Shown here in pieces: positions 63,335 to 64,000 of a stretch of DNA of 64,000 nt. The DNA comes from Amoebophrya sp. A120 (Eukaryota; Sar; Dinophyceae; Syndiniales; Amoebophryaceae), in contig CAJINV010000011.1 of the NCBI GenBank assembly GCA_905178155.1, positions 1,139,982 to 1,203,981 on the forward strand, written 5' to 3'. Made by a program: the position numbers and the translations under genes. Position 1 is the stretch's first letter. Every line of letters begins with the position of its first letter. The notes beneath the pieces were generated by a model, which saw only the letters and a program-made list of their open reading frames with translations, searched no databases and had not been told where the DNA came from.

Positions 63335-63518
63335 ACCTGGGATTTGGTTACCGGGTCGGAGATTTATTATTTTATTATTTCGCAATGTACTACATAGCGA
63401 AAGCGAACAAACAAATGAATCGAATGTAGTCCGTTCGATGACTGCTCGACGTTCCAAACGAAAAAACAAGTAGAGAAATAAACTCAAGTAGAACCTAGAA
63501 GACCAAAACTAAGCAACG

Positions 63519-64000
63519 ATGGTGCTCGGAGGACTCAGCCACCAAATATCGACCGCTTTCGCGTCCCTACCTGCATGGAGGTCTCGCGGTAGTGAGCACT
63601 ACGCCACCTCCACAAGCCACGAATCTCCTTCGCGTTTCGGAGAAGATGAGCTGCTTCGTCTTCCTGACACAGGTAGTTCCGGGAGTTCGTCTTCATCCTC
63701 ATCAAGAAAGACGTCTTCGGCCAACTGGTGGATGTTGCCGGGAGCTGCAAATCTGGGAAGCAAGACTGGAAGCAGACCACACTCGTTGTCGTCCTTTCAT
63801 GGGCTCGACAGCGGTGTAGTGCAGCCACGAACGCGAGCGACCTCGTCACTGCAGCGTACTTCTGAATCTGATTGTACACCGGTGATGAAACGCGACAAAC
63901 ATACACAATCATCAACGCTGCACCCAAATCGAAACCCAGGAGACAGCCACAGCAAGACCTCTTTTGTCGAAGCCGGTCTGATGGGCAAGGAACACCACCA
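63519..64000 (+). CDS. 5' part of a Ser-rich protein gene running off the window
   Basis: ATG at 63519 in good context (caacgATGg) opens a frame with no stop to the window end (160 codons). It is Ser-rich (GSSGSSSSSSSRK) and disordered like other N-termini in this cluster, and is on the same strand. No domain is reached, so the function is unknown. Confidence 0.6.
   Translation, partial: MVLGGLSHQISTAFASLPAWRSRGSEHYATSTSHESPSRFGEDELLRLPDTGSSGSSSSSSSRKTSSANWWMLPGAANLGSKTGSRPHSLSSFHGLDSGVVQPRTRATSSLQRTSESDCTPVMKRDKHTQSSTLHPNRNPGDSHSKTSFVEAGLMGKEHH

Larger units (their letters stand above)
62830..63518. other. Intergenic region with a cluster of perfect palindromes
   Basis: No gene seen. It contains palindromes at 63053-63083, 63092-63134 and 63315-63334, listed separately. 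Confidence 0.5.

Noticed and set aside
1-64000. CRISPR arrays, rRNA and tRNA genes, bacterial operons
   Set aside because: None was seen. The repeats here are inverted or dispersed, not regularly spaced, and no cloverleaf or rRNA core was recognised by eye.

Overview
This is eukaryotic nuclear DNA, most likely from a dinoflagellate-type alveolate. The best guess is a parasitic syndinian such as Amoebophrya, where densely inserted intron-generating transposons (introners) are known. The grounds are: every convincing gene lies on the + strand, as in dinoflagellate unidirectional gene clusters; proteins are very long and rich in Ser/Gln/Ala/Gly low complexity; introns are short; and at least ten interruptions behave as introners. 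No database search was possible, so the organism call is inference.

Layout. 708-16942: one giant gene (about 5,188 aa after joining four exons) with several cyclic-nucleotide-binding-like domains. 18044-22992: a seven-exon gene for a basic nuclear-looking protein with an Ala/Met/Lys repeat and an AT-hook. 23862-25150: unknown protein. 25646-26336: small secreted/type I membrane protein with a cysteine motif. 27088-29256: leucine-rich-repeat protein. 29381-31143: coiled-coil protein. 32680-35447: PPPDE/DeSI-like cysteine peptidase. 36135-39237: TBC (Rab-GAP) protein. 39796-42579: folate-biopterin-type transporter. 43842-51037 and 52107-57635: two tandem paralogues of a giant TRAF-zinc-finger/RING-like protein, with a 144-bp copy of the zinc-finger segment stranded between them. 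58250-59953: DnaJ (Hsp40). 59869-62830: a duplicated LINE-like fragment bracketed by copies of a short GC-rich repeat. 63519-64000: the start of a Ser-rich gene that runs off the window.

The main discovery is the intron population. Two classes coexist. One is ordinary GT-AG introns (ten found). The other (ten found) lacks GT-AG at the deduced borders, has terminal inverted repeats that mostly begin TAT and end ATA, and is flanked by direct repeats of about 5 bp. In each case, removing the element plus one direct-repeat copy joins two open frames in the same phase. The clearest cases are a 1,052-bp GC-rich foldback in the first TRAF/RING paralogue, where the second paralogue is uninterrupted, and a 267-bp element in the DnaJ gene, whose unfilled insertion site survives about 2 kb downstream.

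The genes do not form an evident pathway. Signalling (cNMP-binding), ubiquitin-type (RING, PPPDE), Rab-GAP, chaperone and transporter functions are simply neighbours in a co-directional cluster. Intron borders were worked out by hand from reading-frame continuity and await transcript data.
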